A stretch of DNA of 52,052 bases from Adhaeribacter rhizoryzae (GCF_008629685.1 NZ_VWSF01000033.1:1-52052); one strand, 5' to 3'. Shown: positions 43,973 through 52,052, numbered from the stretch's first letter. The notes: generated from the letters alone by a model not told the origin. Made by a program: numbers and translations.

Positions 43973-45133
43973 TTAAAATTTGGCAATTCGGTCGGCATTG
44001 CTGTCTTTATCACCAATTACAGTACCATTGGTACCAATAGCATTACCTCTTAACAATAACAAACCGGCTACGTGCGGGGCAGCAAAAGAAGTGCCGTGGC
44101 CGTAAGTATAAGTACCATTTTTACCGGTAGTGGTAATATTTACGCCTGGAGCAGCCCGATCGATTGGAGCGCCAAAGTTAGAAGCATTGTAAAAATATTT
44201 GTTTTGGTCCATGGCCGATACCGTGTAAACATTAGTCGCGTTTACCCGCTGCGGAGAATTATTGCTGCAATCTACCCCGCTATTACCGGCCGCTATAGCT
44301 ACGAATATTCCTTTAGCTGCCACTTGTTTAATATAATTATCTAAAATAGAAGAAGCGCCGGAGGCCAGGCTAATATTTACTACATCGCCGGGTTTGGCGT
44401 AAGTATTTACATGTAAAACTGCTTTAACTAAATAAGATAAGCTACCAGCGCCGTTATTATCCAACACCCGTAAAGCTACAATCTTAGCATTTGGGGCTAC
44501 GCCAACAACGCCTACTGAATTATTTTTAGCTCCAATAATGCCCGCAACCATAGAGCCGTGGCCATAACCATCTTCCACGCCGCTCACATTAGGGTTAAAG
44601 TTTGCGCTACGCGCAACATCTACATTTAAATCAGGGTGGGTGGTGCTTACGCCGCTATCAATTATCCAGGCTGTTTTGCCGGTACCATCGCCGGAGCCAA
44701 CCATTGAAACTCCCCAGGGAACACTTTGGGTTGTGGTTGTAACTGTAGTAGCGGTAACACCTTGCGCCGAAATAATTTGATCAGGCTCAATGGCGGCAAT
44801 TTCAGCATTCCCTTTTAATTCCTGCAACTGCGTTTTAGTAAGTTTACCCGTAAAGCCATTTAGGTTACCTTCCAGTTTAAATTTAATATTATCCTGGTTC
44901 ACCTTTTTAGATGCCACCAATTTATTTAATATATCAGTCGGGTTTCTGCCTTTATCTTTAAAAACAACAATATACTCGCCTTCTATAATTTTACCGGTAT
45001 TGGCAGCTTCTTCAGCAGCAGTTATTTTAGGGGTAGGCTCTTCAACTAAAGCCTCTTTCTGGCAACCAGCCAGGGAAAATGCGGATGCAAGTGCAAAAAA
45101 TGATACTGCTTTTTGAAATTTAGTTGCCTTCAT
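43973..45133 (-). CDS. Subtilisin-like (S8) lipoprotein peptidase with I9 propeptide
   Basis: 386 residues. Lipoprotein signal KAVSFFALASAFSLAGC (Cys at about 24). Residues about 50-120 are an inhibitor-I9-type propeptide (GEYIVVFKDKGRNPTDILNKLV to AAIEPDQIISAQ). The S8 domain has the full triad: Asp in AWIIDSGVSTTHPDLNV, His in GYGHGSMVAGIIGA and Ser in GTSFAAPHVAGLLLL; the oxyanion Asn is in AIAAGNSGVDCSNNSP. Predicted to act at the cell envelope after self-cleavage. Substrate unknown. It ends about 20 residues after the catalytic Ser helix, with no T9SS tail. Confidence 0.95.
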   Translation of the reverse strand: MKATKFQKAVSFFALASAFSLAGCQKEALVEEPTPKITAAEEAANTGKIIEGEYIVVFKDKGRNPTDILNKLVASKKVNQDNIKFKLEGNLNGFTGKLTKTQLQELKGNAEIAAIEPDQIISAQGVTATTVTTTTQSVPWGVSMVGSGDGTGKTAWIIDSGVSTTHPDLNVDVARSANFNPNVSGVEDGYGHGSMVAGIIGAKNNSVGVVGVAPNAKIVALRVLDNNGAGSLSYLVKAVLHVNTYAKPGDVVNISLASGASSILDNYIKQVAAKGIFVAIAAGNSGVDCSNNSPQRVNATNVYTVSAMDQNKYFYNASNFGAPIDRAAPGVNITTTGKNGTYTYGHGTSFAAPHVAGLLLLRGNAIGTNGTVIGDKDSNADRIAKF

Positions 45134-45732
45134 AAAGTATATAAGTGGTTTATAATAAATTTAGCATGTACTGGTTTAGCTTAACTACCAGGTTACTTTA
45201 AAATTATATATTTTTTTTTAATTGTTGATGTCGTGCTAACAATCTTTTTTTTGTATTTAGTTCATAGTAGCTAAAGTATATAAAAATATATATTTAAATA
45301 TTATTAAATTGTTTATACAACTATGTGGCATTTACTTTTATAAATTAGCAACACTTTTTTAAAATAGTATTCTATAAAATCTATTTTTGTTTGTTTAAAC
45401 TTTATTGAAGCTATTTTTAATTAAAATATTATAAAATGGTATTTATAATTAATTATTTTGGACACATAGAAATATGCAATAAAAAAAAGTTTTAAGTTTT
45501 TCACGATTGTAGTTATATCAAGACGCTCACATTCGGAAATATTGAATCTTTTACTTGAAGTTAAGGTAGATTCATAATTATTAGAATAGAATAGGAAGCT
45601 ATAGTGAGGTGGGGTATTACTAAAAAAAGTTACGGATTAGCAATAAACAACTAAAATAATTAGTATTTTAGTAAATTAATTTCTATATTTACGTATAAAC
45701 CTATTTTATTAATTCTTATTTTTTTATGGCTT
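45134..45732. other. 599-bp very AT-rich spacer
   Basis: No gene. A+T is clearly higher than in flanking genes, with long A and T runs. It holds the divergent control regions for the peptidase gene and the XRE/S24 regulator, including the operator candidate at 45651-45671. Confidence 0.55.
45651..45671 (+). promoter_or_regulatory. Candidate operator of the XRE/S24 regulator
   Basis: A 21-bp perfect palindrome: CTAAAATA (45651-45658), five-base spacer ATTAG, TATTTTAG (45664-45671), 61 bases before the start codon. A wider, overlapping inverted repeat, TTACTAAAA (45617-45625) and TTTTAGTAA (45666-45674), shares its right arm. Size and position suit a LexA/cI-like dimer acting on its own promoter. 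Confidence 0.45.
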
Positions 45733-46509
45733 ATGGTTGATGGCAACTTAAAGTTTCTTAGAAAGAAAAATGGCTTAACCCAAGCCCAGTTAGCTGAAAA
45801 GCTAAATATAAAAAGGTCCTTAATTGGAGCTTACGAAGAAGGTAGAGCGGAACCCCGCTTAAGTACCCTGGTAAATATTGCTCGGCTTTTTGATATTTCA
45901 TTAGACCAATTGGTCACGAATGATTTAAGTAAAAATGGCTTAACCTTAGTTAAAGATAATAATAGCGGCGCCGAAAACAACAAACTGCGGGTGCTGGCTA
46001 TTACCGTTGATAAAGAAAATCGCGAAAACATAGAATTAGTGCCATTTAAGGCTAGTGCGGGTTACCTGAATGGGTATGCCGATCCGGAATTTATTGAAGA
46101 GCTGCCTAAATTCAGGTTACCCATGCTCAATACTACCGGTACGCATCGGGCCTTCGAAATTAAAGGCGATTCTATGTTGCCAATTGCTTCTGGTACCGTA
46201 ATTATTGGCAAGTTTATAGAAGACTGGGCGTCTATTAAAGATGGCACCCCTTGTATATTGGTGAGCCAGCAAGAGGGTGTCGTATTTAAAAGGGTGTACA
46301 ATAAAATGAAATCCGAAGCTGTGCTGCGGTTGCACTCCGATAACCCGGTATACCAGCCTTACGAACTAGCCGTTGATAATATTTATGAAATCTGGGAGGC
46401 AAAGGCTTATATTAGTAACAGTTTCCCGATTGCGGATTTCTCTTTGAGTAAGCTTACTTCTATTGTAATGGATTTGCAGCAGGAAGTAATAAAACTTAAA
46501 AAAGCATAA
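45733..46509 (+). CDS. XRE-family LexA-like repressor with S24 peptidase domain
   Basis: 258 residues. The N-terminal helix-turn-helix (about 3-60) has LKFLRKKNGLTQAQLAEKLNIKRSLIGAYEEGRAEPRLSTL. The linker carries an Ala-Gly pair in FKASAGYLNGY (about 105-115), the usual self-cleavage site. The C-terminal S24 domain has the catalytic Ser in IKGDSMLPI (about 147) and the Lys in VVFKRVYN (about 178). It therefore resembles LexA/CI-type regulators that cleave themselves on RecA activation; this phylum has many such HTH-XRE/S24 proteins with unknown targets. Starts with ATG GTT after an upstream ATG GCT TAT; the later start puts the HTH in register. Terminator follows. Confidence 0.93.
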   Translation: MVDGNLKFLRKKNGLTQAQLAEKLNIKRSLIGAYEEGRAEPRLSTLVNIARLFDISLDQLVTNDLSKNGLTLVKDNNSGAENNKLRVLAITVDKENRENIELVPFKASAGYLNGYADPEFIEELPKFRLPMLNTTGTHRAFEIKGDSMLPIASGTVIIGKFIEDWASIKDGTPCILVSQQEGVVFKRVYNKMKSEAVLRLHSDNPVYQPYELAVDNIYEIWEAKAYISNSFPIADFSLSKLTSIVMDLQQEVIKLKKA

Positions 46510-46523
46510 AGCTAAAATTCAAC

Positions 46524-46558
46524 AAAAAACCTCCTGCCTAATCTCAGGAGGTTTTTTT
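46524..46558 (+). terminator. Terminator of the XRE/S24 gene
   Basis: Stem AAAAAACCTCCTG / CAGGAGGTTTTTT, loop of eight bases, T run, 14 bases after the stop codon. Confidence 0.9.
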
Positions 46559-46595
46559 GTTTTTATGTGTCTCTAATCAGGCCAAAATAACCAAA

Positions 46596-46668
46596 GGTTT
46601 CGGTTGCCGTAATTATTATATATTTTTTAAAATATAGGTGCTCATTAATAGCTATAAAATCCGAAACC
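46596..46668 (+). promoter_or_regulatory. Inverted repeats ahead of the pirin gene
   Basis: GGTTTCGG (46596-46603) is complementary to CCGAAACC (46661-46668), which abuts the ATG at 46669. Between them lies an AT palindrome (46619-46636, TATATTTT and AAAATATA arms). In RNA the outer pair could mask the start codon; in DNA they could be operator half sites. Confidence 0.3.
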
Positions 46669-47385
46669 ATGACAGAACTAATAAAAGCCACAGACAGGCA
46701 TTTTACCTCGGCCGGTTGGCTTAAATCACACTTCTTATTTTCTTTTGCCGATTATTACGACCCGAACAATGTTCATTTTGGGCCGCTCCGCGTTTTCAAC
46801 GATGATGTAATAATGGCCAAGAGCGGTTTCCCGCAGCATCCGCACTCCGAAATGGAAATTATTACCATTGTGCTGGACGGAGAAGTAGCCCACGAAGATA
46901 GCCTCGGCAATAAAACAACTATTAGCGCCGGCGAAGTGCAGCGCATGACGGCCGGCACCGGCATTACCCACTCCGAACAAAACAACCAAGACAAAGAACT
47001 GCATTTGTACCAATTGTGGTTTATATCGAATAAAAAAGGTTTACAGCCTTCTTACGAACAAAAGCGCGTTGATTTTTTAGATGCTAAAAACGAATTAATT
47101 CCTTTGGTAACCGGCCAGAAAGTGCTGGAAGATGTGGTGTTTATGAATTCAAACTCCACGGTTTATTATGGCAGTTTAAAGGAAGATAAAGAATATAATT
47201 TTCAAACCTTTAATATTAGGGGAACCCTGCTTTACTTAACCGATGGGGAATTATTTGCTAACGGTCATCAACTTTTCCAAAACGACCAGCTCCGGATTAC
47301 CGATGTAGATTTAGTTACCTTAAAAGCCGTTAAAGACTGCAATTTTATTTTAATTGATGTACCACTGGTGCAGGCTAATTATTAA
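46669..47385 (+). CDS. Pirin-family bicupin protein
   Basis: 238 residues, the short YhhW-like pirin form. The N-terminal cupin has the metal site HPHSEMEIITIVLDGEVAHEDSLG and the matching TGITHSEQNN with the last His/Glu ligands (about 57-105). The second cupin domain is degenerate (FQTFNIRGTLLYLTDGELF). Some members are quercetin 2,3-dioxygenases, others redox-linked regulators; which applies cannot be told. Cytoplasmic, single gene. Confidence 0.93.
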   Translation: MTELIKATDRHFTSAGWLKSHFLFSFADYYDPNNVHFGPLRVFNDDVIMAKSGFPQHPHSEMEIITIVLDGEVAHEDSLGNKTTISAGEVQRMTAGTGITHSEQNNQDKELHLYQLWFISNKKGLQPSYEQKRVDFLDAKNELIPLVTGQKVLEDVVFMNSNSTVYYGSLKEDKEYNFQTFNIRGTLLYLTDGELFANGHQLFQNDQLRITDVDLVTLKAVKDCNFILIDVPLVQANY

Positions 47386-47474
47386 AAGTTAAAAGGCGAT
47401 TAATATTTATATAACTGATACTACACAAAAGTTCACGAAATATTAAATATTAGTACCTCCAATTCAATTCTGTC

Positions 47475-47523
47475 ATTCAGGAGGAAACTATTTGGCTGCC
47501 TGTTAAATAGGTTACTCCTGAAT
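47475..47523. repeat. REP-like hairpin related to the 19219 palindrome
   Basis: ATTCAGGAG (47475-47483) pairs with CTCCTGAAT (47515-47523); the inner AAACTATTT and AAATAGGTT continue the stem with one bulge. The GTCATTC start followed by a purine-rich stretch resembles the left arm at 19229, so both may belong to one dispersed family. Confidence 0.45.
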
Positions 47524-47583
47524 TACAAGGGGGGGCTTAAACCAATATTATTTATAATGTTGCTTAACATCAGATGAATATAA

Positions 47584-47622
47584 AACAGTAAAGAGCCGGA
47601 ATATTTCCAGCTCTTTACTGTT
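47584..47622 (-). terminator. Terminator of the M2 peptidase gene
   Basis: 13-bp stem AACAGTAAAGAGC / GCTCTTTACTGTT with a 13-base loop that can pair further (GGAA/TTCC), about 36 bases past the minus-strand stop at 47658. Confidence 0.8.
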
Positions 47623-47657
47623 AAAGCCATAATGGACTTTTATAATCAATGGTTAAG

Positions 47658-49445
47658 CTACAAGGTATATTTCCGGCCTTTATTTTGTTCTTGCAGGTAA
47701 GTCATTAAAGGCTCAAAATACGCGACCATAGCCCGTGCACTTAAATCTTCGCCGGTTTTCTCTTTTAACATTTTCCGCCAGTCGGCACTTTCGCCCGGCG
47801 ACATAATGCTGGCCAGAAACTTACCTACTTCTTTATTACCGTAATAATTGGTAGCGTGCGGATCTTGCTTTAGAATATTCTTCGCAATATGGTCGTGAAA
47901 TTGAAATAAAATTACGTACGACAGGGCATAATCGTAATATTGCGCCGGGTCGTCGTTGATGTGGGTTTTGGAAGCTGCATCGGCGTACTCGGGTCCGCGT
48001 TGGGTAGGCGGAGCTATGCCCTGGTACTGGGCCGCTAATTCCCACCACCGTTGGTTAAATTTTTCCGGGGCCAGGTTTTTGGCGTATAAATCGTGTTCAA
48101 ATTCACTCATCACCCCGGAAGCAAACGGAATAAATACTACGTAATTTAAAGCTTCTTTCAACAAGGTTTGCACCTCATCGGTTTTGGCATTTTTATCTAC
48201 CAGGTTTAGTTGGGCCAGGAATGGCTTTTGCATAGCGGCCAAGCCCATTAAACTACCCATTGCTTCGTGGTAGGCCCGGTTTGCGCCGCCCCGTAATAAC
48301 AAAGGCACCTCAGGGTTAGAATAGCTCATGTAGTAATACACGTGGCCCAATTCATGGTGGGTGGTTTCGTACCATTCGGCATTCGGCTCTACGCTCATGA
48401 GGCTGCGCACATCTTTATCCAGATCCATGTGCCAGGCCGAAGCGTGGTTGTTTTTCTTGTAAGTGGCATTGGCCGGCACTGGGTACAAACTTGATTTTTC
48501 GTAAAAACTCTTGGGCAAGGCCGGAAAACCCAAACTCTGGTAAAAACGCTCGGCTTGCTGCACCTGCCACTCGGCCCCTTTGGACCGTAATACAGCATCC
48601 AGGTTTATGCCGGCTACTTCTACCATGCTGCTCCAATCCTGACCCCAGCGGTTAGGCAACCAATGCGCCGGCAATAAATCCGGAACCTGGCTCTGCTTGT
48701 ATTTTTTGGCTAATTCGTAACGGGCATAGGTGTGCAACTCCCGGTACAGCGGCATTAATTCTTTGTTAATGCGGCGCATCAGGTTTATCATTTCTTCCCG
48801 CTTCATACCATAGTCCGAAGCCTGGTAACTGAAATAATCATCATAACCCAAGGCTTGCACCGTTTCGTTGCGGAGTTGACGCAAGTTCACCAACCCACCT
48901 TTAAGCCCTTTACCTACTTCTTTACTGGCTTCCCAGGCTTGCTGCCGCTTAGTTAAATCTTTTTCTACCCGCAGAATGGAATCTATCTGGTTAGTAGAAA
49001 TTGGTCTGCCGTTTAATTGATAGTTGAATCCGTATAATTTTTCGGTTTGCTCTGTTTCGGCTTTAATGCGTTTTTTAACTACCTCCGGAATGGTTTGCGG
49101 GTTATTGGCTGCGGCAAAAAGCATATTTTCCAGTTGTTTAACCTGTAAATCGGTTAAATCTGCTTTATGCTCCAGCAACTCGCGGGTCTTTTTAATATTT
49201 TCTTCGCTGCCGGTAAAAGCGGCCATGGCTTCGTTGGCCTTCCGGGTAGCAATGGCATTGGTGGAGTCGCCTTCTACAATCCTAGTGTTAGAGGCCCACT
49301 CAGCTTCGGAGGATTGGGTGTACAGCTTCTGGAACCGCTGAATGTACTCCTTTATATAAGTATCAGCTTCCTGTTGATAGTTTTTTTTATTTCCGCAGGA
49401 CCACACCAGGGTTAAAGCCAAAGCAGGAATGAATAGTTTTTTCAT
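47658..49445 (-). CDS. M2-family metallopeptidase (ACE-like peptidyl-dipeptidase), lipoprotein
   Basis: 595 residues. Lipoprotein signal MKKLFIPALALTLVWSC (Cys 17). The catalytic domain follows over almost the whole length, with zinc motif HHELGHVYYYM (about 360-370) and the third-ligand Glu in GANRAYHEAMGSLMG about 25 residues later, as in angiotensin-converting enzyme. YFSYQASDYGM, ASAWHMDLDKDVRSLMS and GPEYADAASKTHINDD are further M2 blocks. Removes dipeptides from peptide C-termini at the envelope; true substrates in bacteria are unknown. Normal length. 22 bp downstream of the binding-protein gene, so possibly cotranscribed. Confidence 0.95.
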   Translation of the reverse strand: MKKLFIPALALTLVWSCGNKKNYQQEADTYIKEYIQRFQKLYTQSSEAEWASNTRIVEGDSTNAIATRKANEAMAAFTGSEENIKKTRELLEHKADLTDLQVKQLENMLFAAANNPQTIPEVVKKRIKAETEQTEKLYGFNYQLNGRPISTNQIDSILRVEKDLTKRQQAWEASKEVGKGLKGGLVNLRQLRNETVQALGYDDYFSYQASDYGMKREEMINLMRRINKELMPLYRELHTYARYELAKKYKQSQVPDLLPAHWLPNRWGQDWSSMVEVAGINLDAVLRSKGAEWQVQQAERFYQSLGFPALPKSFYEKSSLYPVPANATYKKNNHASAWHMDLDKDVRSLMSVEPNAEWYETTHHELGHVYYYMSYSNPEVPLLLRGGANRAYHEAMGSLMGLAAMQKPFLAQLNLVDKNAKTDEVQTLLKEALNYVVFIPFASGVMSEFEHDLYAKNLAPEKFNQRWWELAAQYQGIAPPTQRGPEYADAASKTHINDDPAQYYDYALSYVILFQFHDHIAKNILKQDPHATNYYGNKEVGKFLASIMSPGESADWRKMLKEKTGEDLSARAMVAYFEPLMTYLQEQNKGRKYTL

Positions 49446-49467
49446 GAAAGCGTTTTAGCGGGTAAAT

Positions 49468-50346
49468 TTAAGATTGTTGAACGCCGGTTAAGTTGGCTAC
49501 CAGGGATGCAGCTTCGGGCTTTTCCGGAATTAAATCTAGAGAATGCAAGGTATCTATTACGGTTTCTACCATATCCAGCGGCACAGTGGCTTCTGTAGCC
49601 CAACGGGTATGGTTAAACCAGGTAGCAGCATCTTCAGGTTTTAAGTTAAATTTTTCGGCTACTAGTTGCGGAGCCTGCGGATTTTGCATAAAGGCCTGGT
49701 TAGCTTGGTGAATTACAGCTAATAATTGCTGCAACTCCGGGGTATATTTATTAATTATTTCCTGGCGGGCGGCTATCACAAAACAAGGCCAGGGCGTCGG
49801 ACATTCGCCCACGCGCCGGAACTCGCCGCTATCTACCAAAGGCTTGGTCATAAATTTTTCCCACATAAATACATCGGCCTCGTTATTCTGGAAGGCCTGG
49901 CGAGCGCCATTAATATCACCTACCAGCACCAATTCCATGTTATTAGGGTCCCAGCCTTGCTGCTGGGCATTTACAAAGGCCATTAAATGAGACCCCGAAC
50001 CCATGCGGCTAATGGCGTAGCGCTTGTCTGCCAGTTGGTTTACTTCTTGTAAGTTGGAATTGGCCGGCACGTGAATACCCCAGATTAAAGGTGAGGCCAC
50101 ATACACACTAATTATTTTACTTTTATTACCTTTTACAATATCGGCCACCATGCCTTCGGTTAACAGCACGGCCAAATCTAAATCGCCGCTGCGCAAATCT
50201 TTGGCCATGGCCCCAGTACCGCCGGGATAGTCCTGCCAATTTATTTGGATTCCTTGTTCCTGGAACAAGCCTTGTTCCATGGCCTGGTGCCAAGGCAAAT
50301 TAAAGTGTTCGGGTACACCGCCTAATTTAAAGGTTATGGGGTTCAT
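49468..50346 (-). CDS. Orphan NMT1/SsuA-type substrate-binding domain protein without signal peptide
   Basis: 292 residues. The fold is that of nitrate/sulfonate/thiamine-precursor binding proteins: FKLGGVPEHFNLPWHQAMEQGLFQEQGIQINWQDYPGGTGAMAKDLRSGDLDLAVL, then VYVASPLIWGIHV and EADVFMWEKFM. The N-terminus MNPITFKLGG enters the first beta strand directly, so there is no signal or lipobox, and it should be cytoplasmic. No permease or ATPase gene is adjacent. It may be an enzyme or sensor derived from a binding protein; THI5-like pyrimidine synthases share this fold, but their active-site signature is not seen. Confidence 0.85.
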   Translation of the reverse strand: MNPITFKLGGVPEHFNLPWHQAMEQGLFQEQGIQINWQDYPGGTGAMAKDLRSGDLDLAVLLTEGMVADIVKGNKSKIISVYVASPLIWGIHVPANSNLQEVNQLADKRYAISRMGSGSHLMAFVNAQQQGWDPNNMELVLVGDINGARQAFQNNEADVFMWEKFMTKPLVDSGEFRRVGECPTPWPCFVIAARQEIINKYTPELQQLLAVIHQANQAFMQNPQAPQLVAEKFNLKPEDAATWFNHTRWATEATVPLDMVETVIDTLHSLDLIPEKPEAASLVANLTGVQQS

Positions 50347-50440
50347 AGTTTTATTTTGAGTTTAGAATATTCAATAGAGTTGTATTCTTTCTAAAAGGAG
50401 AAAAGGTTTTTCCGAAGGTGACCAGCAAAAGTGCCTGAAG

Positions 50441-51790
50441 TTAATTTTCTTCAGAATATTCCGGTAATGCTAATTGGGGATCGTCTTCGGCCGCTCTTAC
50501 CAAAGAAGAATCAAGGGATTTGCTGGTGCGGGCACCTAATTTCTTTAGTTGCTCTACTTTCTTAATCAGGTTGCCTTTGCCTTCGGTTAGTTTACTCAAA
50601 GCGGCCTGATAGCTGGTTTGGCTGTTGTCGAGTTGGCGGCCAATGGCTTTCATGTCTTCTACAAAGCCCACAAATTTATCGTAGAGCAAGCCGCTTTCTT
50701 TGGCAATGCGCAGTACGTTGTTTTTCTGATTTTCCTGTTTCCAAACGCCTTCTACGGTGCGTAAGGTAGCCAGCAGGGTAGAAGTAGTAACAAAAACAAT
50801 ATTGTGGTCGAGGGCCTGAATAAATAATTCACGGTCGTGCTGCATGGCCAAATTAAAAGCCGGCTCAATGGGAATATACATCAGCACAAAGTCCGGGGAG
50901 TTTAAGCCAATTAAATGCTGGTATTCTTTTTTACTTAAATCCTGGTAGTGCGTACGGATTGACTGTATATGGCTAATAAGATGCGCTTGCTGCAAGGTTT
51001 CGTCTTCGCAATTGCAATAAGCATCGTACGCCACTAGCGAAACTTTAGAATCAATAATTAAATGCTTTTCGCCCGGCAGGTTTATAATTACATCGGGGCG
51101 GTAATATTTATTTTCTTCGTTTTTGTAAACCGTTTCGCGGAAATAATGCTCGCCCGGCCGCAAACCCGATTTTTCTAGTAATACTTCGAGTAAATATTCA
51201 CCCCAATTACCTTGGGTTTTGCGTTCACCTTTCAGCGCTCTGGTCAGGTTAATGGCATCCTGGCTCATTTGCTGGTTCAGGCCGGCCAGCATGGTAATTT
51301 GTTCTTTCAAGGCTATATTTTCTTTTAAACTCTTTTCGTAGGTGTTATCTACTTTGGTTTCAAATTCCTTGATGCGTTCTTTTAGCGGGGTTAAAATGGT
51401 TTCCAGGTTTTCGGCCGAAGCTTTTTTAAAATGTTCGGCATTGTGCAGCAATACCTGGTTCGAAACGCTGGAAAACTGCTGCAGAAAAGAACTTCTTAAT
51501 TCTTCGAGTTCGGCTTTTTGCTCGGTCAGTTTTCCTTTCAAATGGTATAAATCAGTTTCGGTTTTGGTAAGTTCGGTTTGTAAACTCAATACCGTAGCCG
51601 AATGTACCCGACCTTGTTCTTTTAATTGCGTGTTCTCCTGTTGTTTTTCCTGAATTTGCAGTTGCAAAACCGATTGCGCCACCTGCGCCTGGTTTACCTC
51701 TTTTTGCAGTTGGGCGGTTTTGCTACGCGATAACAAATAAGTTACGATTATACCTATGGCAAAACCTAAAATTCCAAATAAAATGTCCAT
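50441..51790 (-). CDS. rmuC: DNA recombination protein RmuC
   Basis: 449 residues. An N-terminal membrane helix (ILFGILGFAIGIIVTYLLS), then a long coiled coil (about 25-175), then the RmuC core with GNWGEYLLEVLLEKSGLRPGEHY, PDVIINLPGEKHLIIDSKVSL (nuclease-like PD-(D/E)xK region), NSPDFVLMYIPIEPAFNLA and IVFVTTSTLLATLRTVE. RmuC limits inversion at short inverted repeats in E. coli. Normal length. Single gene. Confidence 0.96.
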   Translation of the reverse strand: MDILFGILGFAIGIIVTYLLSRSKTAQLQKEVNQAQVAQSVLQLQIQEKQQENTQLKEQGRVHSATVLSLQTELTKTETDLYHLKGKLTEQKAELEELRSSFLQQFSSVSNQVLLHNAEHFKKASAENLETILTPLKERIKEFETKVDNTYEKSLKENIALKEQITMLAGLNQQMSQDAINLTRALKGERKTQGNWGEYLLEVLLEKSGLRPGEHYFRETVYKNEENKYYRPDVIINLPGEKHLIIDSKVSLVAYDAYCNCEDETLQQAHLISHIQSIRTHYQDLSKKEYQHLIGLNSPDFVLMYIPIEPAFNLAMQHDRELFIQALDHNIVFVTTSTLLATLRTVEGVWKQENQKNNVLRIAKESGLLYDKFVGFVEDMKAIGRQLDNSQTSYQAALSKLTEGKGNLIKKVEQLKKLGARTSKSLDSSLVRAAEDDPQLALPEYSEEN

Positions 51791-51900
51791 TTGGTGAAGT
51801 TAAGCGAAAATGGGATGGCTCGCAAATGCTCTGATTTCCTAAACCCAATAGTAATGGAAATATTATTCAGTTTAAGAAGATGAGTAAAATTTATCTATAT

Positions 51901-51930
51901 ACCTCACCCTAAATCCCTCTCCTAAAGGCG
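51901..51930. repeat. Half of a palindromic dispersed repeat, interrupted by the right IS copy
   Basis: The segment starts ACCTCACCCTAAATCCCTCT and runs to the IS boundary at 51931. It is of the widespread CCCTCTCC...GGAGAGGG palindrome type; the second arm is absent because the insertion sequence begins in the presumed loop. Confidence 0.5.
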
Positions 51931-52052
51931 CTACGATTAGGACACAAATTTTTGGGCCAGGGTCCACCCGTGCAAGATATGCTGAAAGTAAAGCCAACCG
52001 CGCAAAAGGGTAATCACCCCCGCCTGCTTTTCGTGGGGTTTCCACCCGCCTA
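51931..52052 (-). mobile_element. 3' end of an IS4-family insertion sequence (right copy)
   Basis: Inverted copy of 65-186, with 119 of 122 positions identical. The element end is CTACGATTAGGACACAAATT, read inward from 51931. The rest lies outside the window. Confidence 0.75.
51937..52052 (-). CDS. IS4-family transposase, C-terminal fragment cut by the window edge
   Basis: The last 38 codons of the same transposase as at 1-180, read on the minus strand: GGWKPHEKQAGVITLLRGWL and then YFQHILHGWTLAQKFVS before TAA at 51939-51937. It differs from the left copy by one residue (Leu for Asn after RGW), caused by two of three base changes. Upstream coding sequence is outside the window. Confidence 0.78.
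   Translation of the reverse strand, partial: GGWKPHEKQAGVITLLRGWLYFQHILHGWTLAQKFVS

Noticed and set aside
1-52052. Circular element, because both ends share sequence
   Set aside because: The shared sequence is inverted, not direct, and carries three mismatches, so the ends do not overlap as in a circularised molecule.

Overview
The window reads as chromosomal DNA from a member of the Bacteroidota, most likely the Hymenobacteraceae (Adhaeribacter/Rufibacter/Pontibacter-like). The reasons are an RCC1 protein with SprB-type repeats and a type IX secretion (T9SS) C-terminal tail, several families typical of the phylum (DUF4296, DUF4197, DUF922, Bat aerotolerance proteins), AT-rich spacers, -7 elements of the TAnnTTTG type, and little use of Shine-Dalgarno sequences. 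The genus is inferred from sequence character only.

Layout. Both ends lie inside copies of the same IS4-family (Tn5-like) transposase gene, placed in inverted orientation with their 3' ends facing inward; each abuts a palindromic repeat. From 0.3 to 4.4 kb: a membrane-anchored hypothetical, a 2-oxoacid dehydrogenase E2, cinA and a DUF4197 lipoprotein. From 4.7 to 12.4 kb is looser accessory sequence: a DUF885 metalloprotease-like protein, an NTF2-like lipoprotein, repeat-bearing spacers, a 1032-residue T9SS-exported RCC1 protein and a decayed amidohydrolase. From 12.4 to 17.3 kb: DUF423, YggS, a short Bat cluster (DUF58, BatD-like, BatA), DUF4296 and CsaA. From 17.5 to 28.6 kb: a FAD/Rieske oxidoreductase, DUF922, a MATE exporter, the ergothioneine pair egtB-egtD, menC, a sirtuin, topA and a phosphohistidine phosphatase.

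The centrepiece is 29.35-39.33 kb, a same-strand chemosensory operon in the order ParA-type ATPase, giant soluble receptor, CheW, CheY, CheB, CheA, CheC. The 1571-residue receptor has no membrane segment and no recognisable sensor domain. It consists of an Ala/Pro-rich disordered head, about 23 consecutive HAMP domains (eleven and a half 92-residue double-HAMP units, eight of them nearly identical), a canonical receptor signalling hairpin, and a disordered tail ending in Lys/Ser/Pro. There is no cheR or cheD, and no CheR-docking pentapeptide. My inference is a nucleoid- or ParA-positioned cytoplasmic array, comparable in logic to the PpfA/TlpT system of Rhodobacter but built on an exceptionally long HAMP rod.

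From 39.7 to 51.8 kb: an agmatinase-type ureohydrolase, a four-TM holin-like protein, a cytosolic copper-storage four-helix bundle, recQ, a subtilisin-like lipoprotein, an XRE/S24 LexA-like regulator with a good operator candidate, a pirin, an M2 (ACE-type) peptidase, an orphan substrate-binding protein without a signal peptide, and rmuC. No rRNA, tRNA or CRISPR array was seen.
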